Part shown: positions 37,526 to 38,955 of the stretch, piece by piece | Numbering within the stretch: the first letter of the stretch is position 1 | Layout of the letters: every line of letters starts with the position of its first letter | Origin: Syntrophomonadaceae bacterium | GTDB taxonomy: Bacteria > Bacillota > Syntrophomonadia > Syntrophomonadales > Syntrophomonadaceae | Length of the DNA: 38,955 nt | Reading direction: 5' to 3' | NCBI GenBank assembly: GCA_012518685.1 | Contig: JAAYRQ010000135.1 | Location: 1-38,955, forward strand | Made by a program: the position numbers and the translations under genes | The notes under the pieces: generated by a model | Database searches by the model: none | Told to the model about the DNA's origin: nothing | Seen by the model: only the letters and a program-made list of their open reading frames with translations

Positions 37526-38955
37526 TTGCATGACCTTATGCAGATATCTGAAATAATCAATTCTAATCTTATCTATAGTGAAATAATGAATCGATTTGGG
37601 CAATTATATAAGCCACAAGATGCCTTATTACTAATACCTACCAAGGATGAAAGTGGTAATTTAGAGGTAGTAGAGGTTATAGGGAAGCTGCCAAATTCGC
37701 TTCTTTACAAGCCAACACAGCTTGTGTCAGATAATTCTTCAGAACCGTCTATCTTAGCCAATTACCATAATTCTATTGAAATATCCAACACTGAAGGAAA
37801 ATTGTTGGCCTATTTTTCATTTACTTTGAAAGATTCTTTTACATTTAACGAAGTTGAGGCTAATAATTTTATCCAAGAGACAAGCAGTTTACTAGAAATT
37901 AAGCACGCAGTTGATGCATTACCCAGTTTAATCAAAACCCAATCTAAATTGAAATATCAACTAAGTTTTTTTTCTAACACTATTAATAATATATTTGAGC
38001 CCTATAGTATAGATATGCTCATACAACTATACATGGAAATCATTTCAGAAATGTTCCTTCTACCTTCTGCCATAACTTTAATTTCTGATGGCGAAAGATA
38101 TTGCCCGCTTTATGCTAAAGGTATTAATGTAAAAGACTGTAGTGAATTTGCAATAGATGTCAGTCCCTTTGAAAATAATAGACAATTAGCCACCTACCCT
38201 CACCTTGTCGTTGAACTAACCCCCGATATAATAGGCGAGGAAAACTACGCTAGATTAATTGAAAAAGGTGCCTATTTGATATCACCTATAACTTGGGAAA
38301 ATACCAACTACCTAATTATTTGTATATCGGGAAGTGACTATAAGTTTGACAAATCTGATAAAGTCAGCCTTATGGCATTAAACAATATTATTAACCATGC
38401 CATACAATTTAATAGCACTAAAAATAGCCTTATACAAAACAATAATGCCCTAGACAAAAGAATTTTCCAGCTGACTAGCATTTATCAAGCAAGTCAATTC
38501 ATCTTTTCCGAAAATGAATTAGACAAAACCCTAGCTGTATCATTAGATATGTTAATGGAAATATTTCAATCAGAAACAAGTGCTGTCATATTAAAAAACC
38601 CACTTGAAGATAGCTTTAAATTAAAAAGGATCAAATCAGTTAATAATATAGAAAATATGCACTATACTTTCGTCAAAACAGCAGGAACAAAATTAGCCAG
38701 CCCCATAATAGTTGATTATACGAATCAAGAAGATAAAGAGACCTTCCTGCAATTATTTCCAGAAATGAGCCAGCTAGAAAATAAACTTCAACCCATTATA
38801 ATAGCCCATTTAAGGTCTGACGACGATTATTATGGTTTTATTAGCTTATCTAATCGCGTAACAGGAGAAGTTTATAGTGATGAGGATAAAGAATTACTCA
38901 CTTTGCTGCTAGCCTCTATATGTATTGCCATAGAAAATAGCCTAATCTTAAATGA
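37526..38955 (+). CDS. GAF-domain-like sensor protein, 3' truncated by window end (absent from the ORF track)
   Basis: TTG start after AGAGGTGAC; open frame of 476 codons to the end; GAF-like ...YYGFISLSNRVTGEVYSDEDKELLTLLLASICIAIENSLILN. Confidence 0.75.
   Translation, partial: MHDLMQISEIINSNLIYSEIMNRFGQLYKPQDALLLIPTKDESGNLEVVEVIGKLPNSLLYKPTQLVSDNSSEPSILANYHNSIEISNTEGKLLAYFSFTLKDSFTFNEVEANNFIQETSSLLEIKHAVDALPSLIKTQSKLKYQLSFFSNTINNIFEPYSIDMLIQLYMEIISEMFLLPSAITLISDGERYCPLYAKGINVKDCSEFAIDVSPFENNRQLATYPHLVVELTPDIIGEENYARLIEKGAYLISPITWENTNYLIICISGSDYKFDKSDKVSLMALNNIINHAIQFNSTKNSLIQNNNALDKRIFQLTSIYQASQFIFSENELDKTLAVSLDMLMEIFQSETSAVILKNPLEDSFKLKRIKSVNNIENMHYTFVKTAGTKLASPIIVDYTNQEDKETFLQLFPEMSQLENKLQPIIIAHLRSDDDYYGFISLSNRVTGEVYSDEDKELLTLLLASICIAIENSLILN

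Overview
This 38,955-bp window comes from a low-GC, spore-forming Firmicute (Clostridia-like: LonC, YyaC, FapA and a SCIFF locus). Nearly all genes are on the minus strand until about 35.2 kb. Core content: an acyl-CoA ligase; murA, rlmH, trxB and a LysM/G5/M23 peptidase; the rpsF-ssb-rpsR...rplI-lonC block; an M18 aminopeptidase; a liv branched-chain amino-acid ABC operon; yyaC; fapA; and a GAF-like ORF truncated by the window end. The most notable items are: (1) a complete selenocysteine system, selA, selB, selC (tRNA-Sec, with a consensus promoter) and selD, where selD is itself a selenoprotein with an in-frame TGA and a SECIS-like hairpin that the ORF track truncates; (2) a SCIFF ribosomal peptide of exactly 45 aa with 6 Cys, missing from the ORF track, next to its radical SAM/SPASM maturase; (3) a restriction-modification island bounded by exact 22-bp direct repeats, one of which is the 3' end of rlmH, the same attachment architecture as staphylococcal SCC elements but with no visible recombinase; (4) an AbrB/PIN toxin-antitoxin cassette bounded by exact 42-bp direct repeats that each carry a terminator; (5) several disrupted or recoded reading frames: livK with an in-frame TAA, a peptidase gene with a -1 frame change at AAACCCTTTA, and a DUF951-like gene without a canonical start. 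No CRISPR array or rRNA was seen. All family calls are from reading the sequences; no searches were run.
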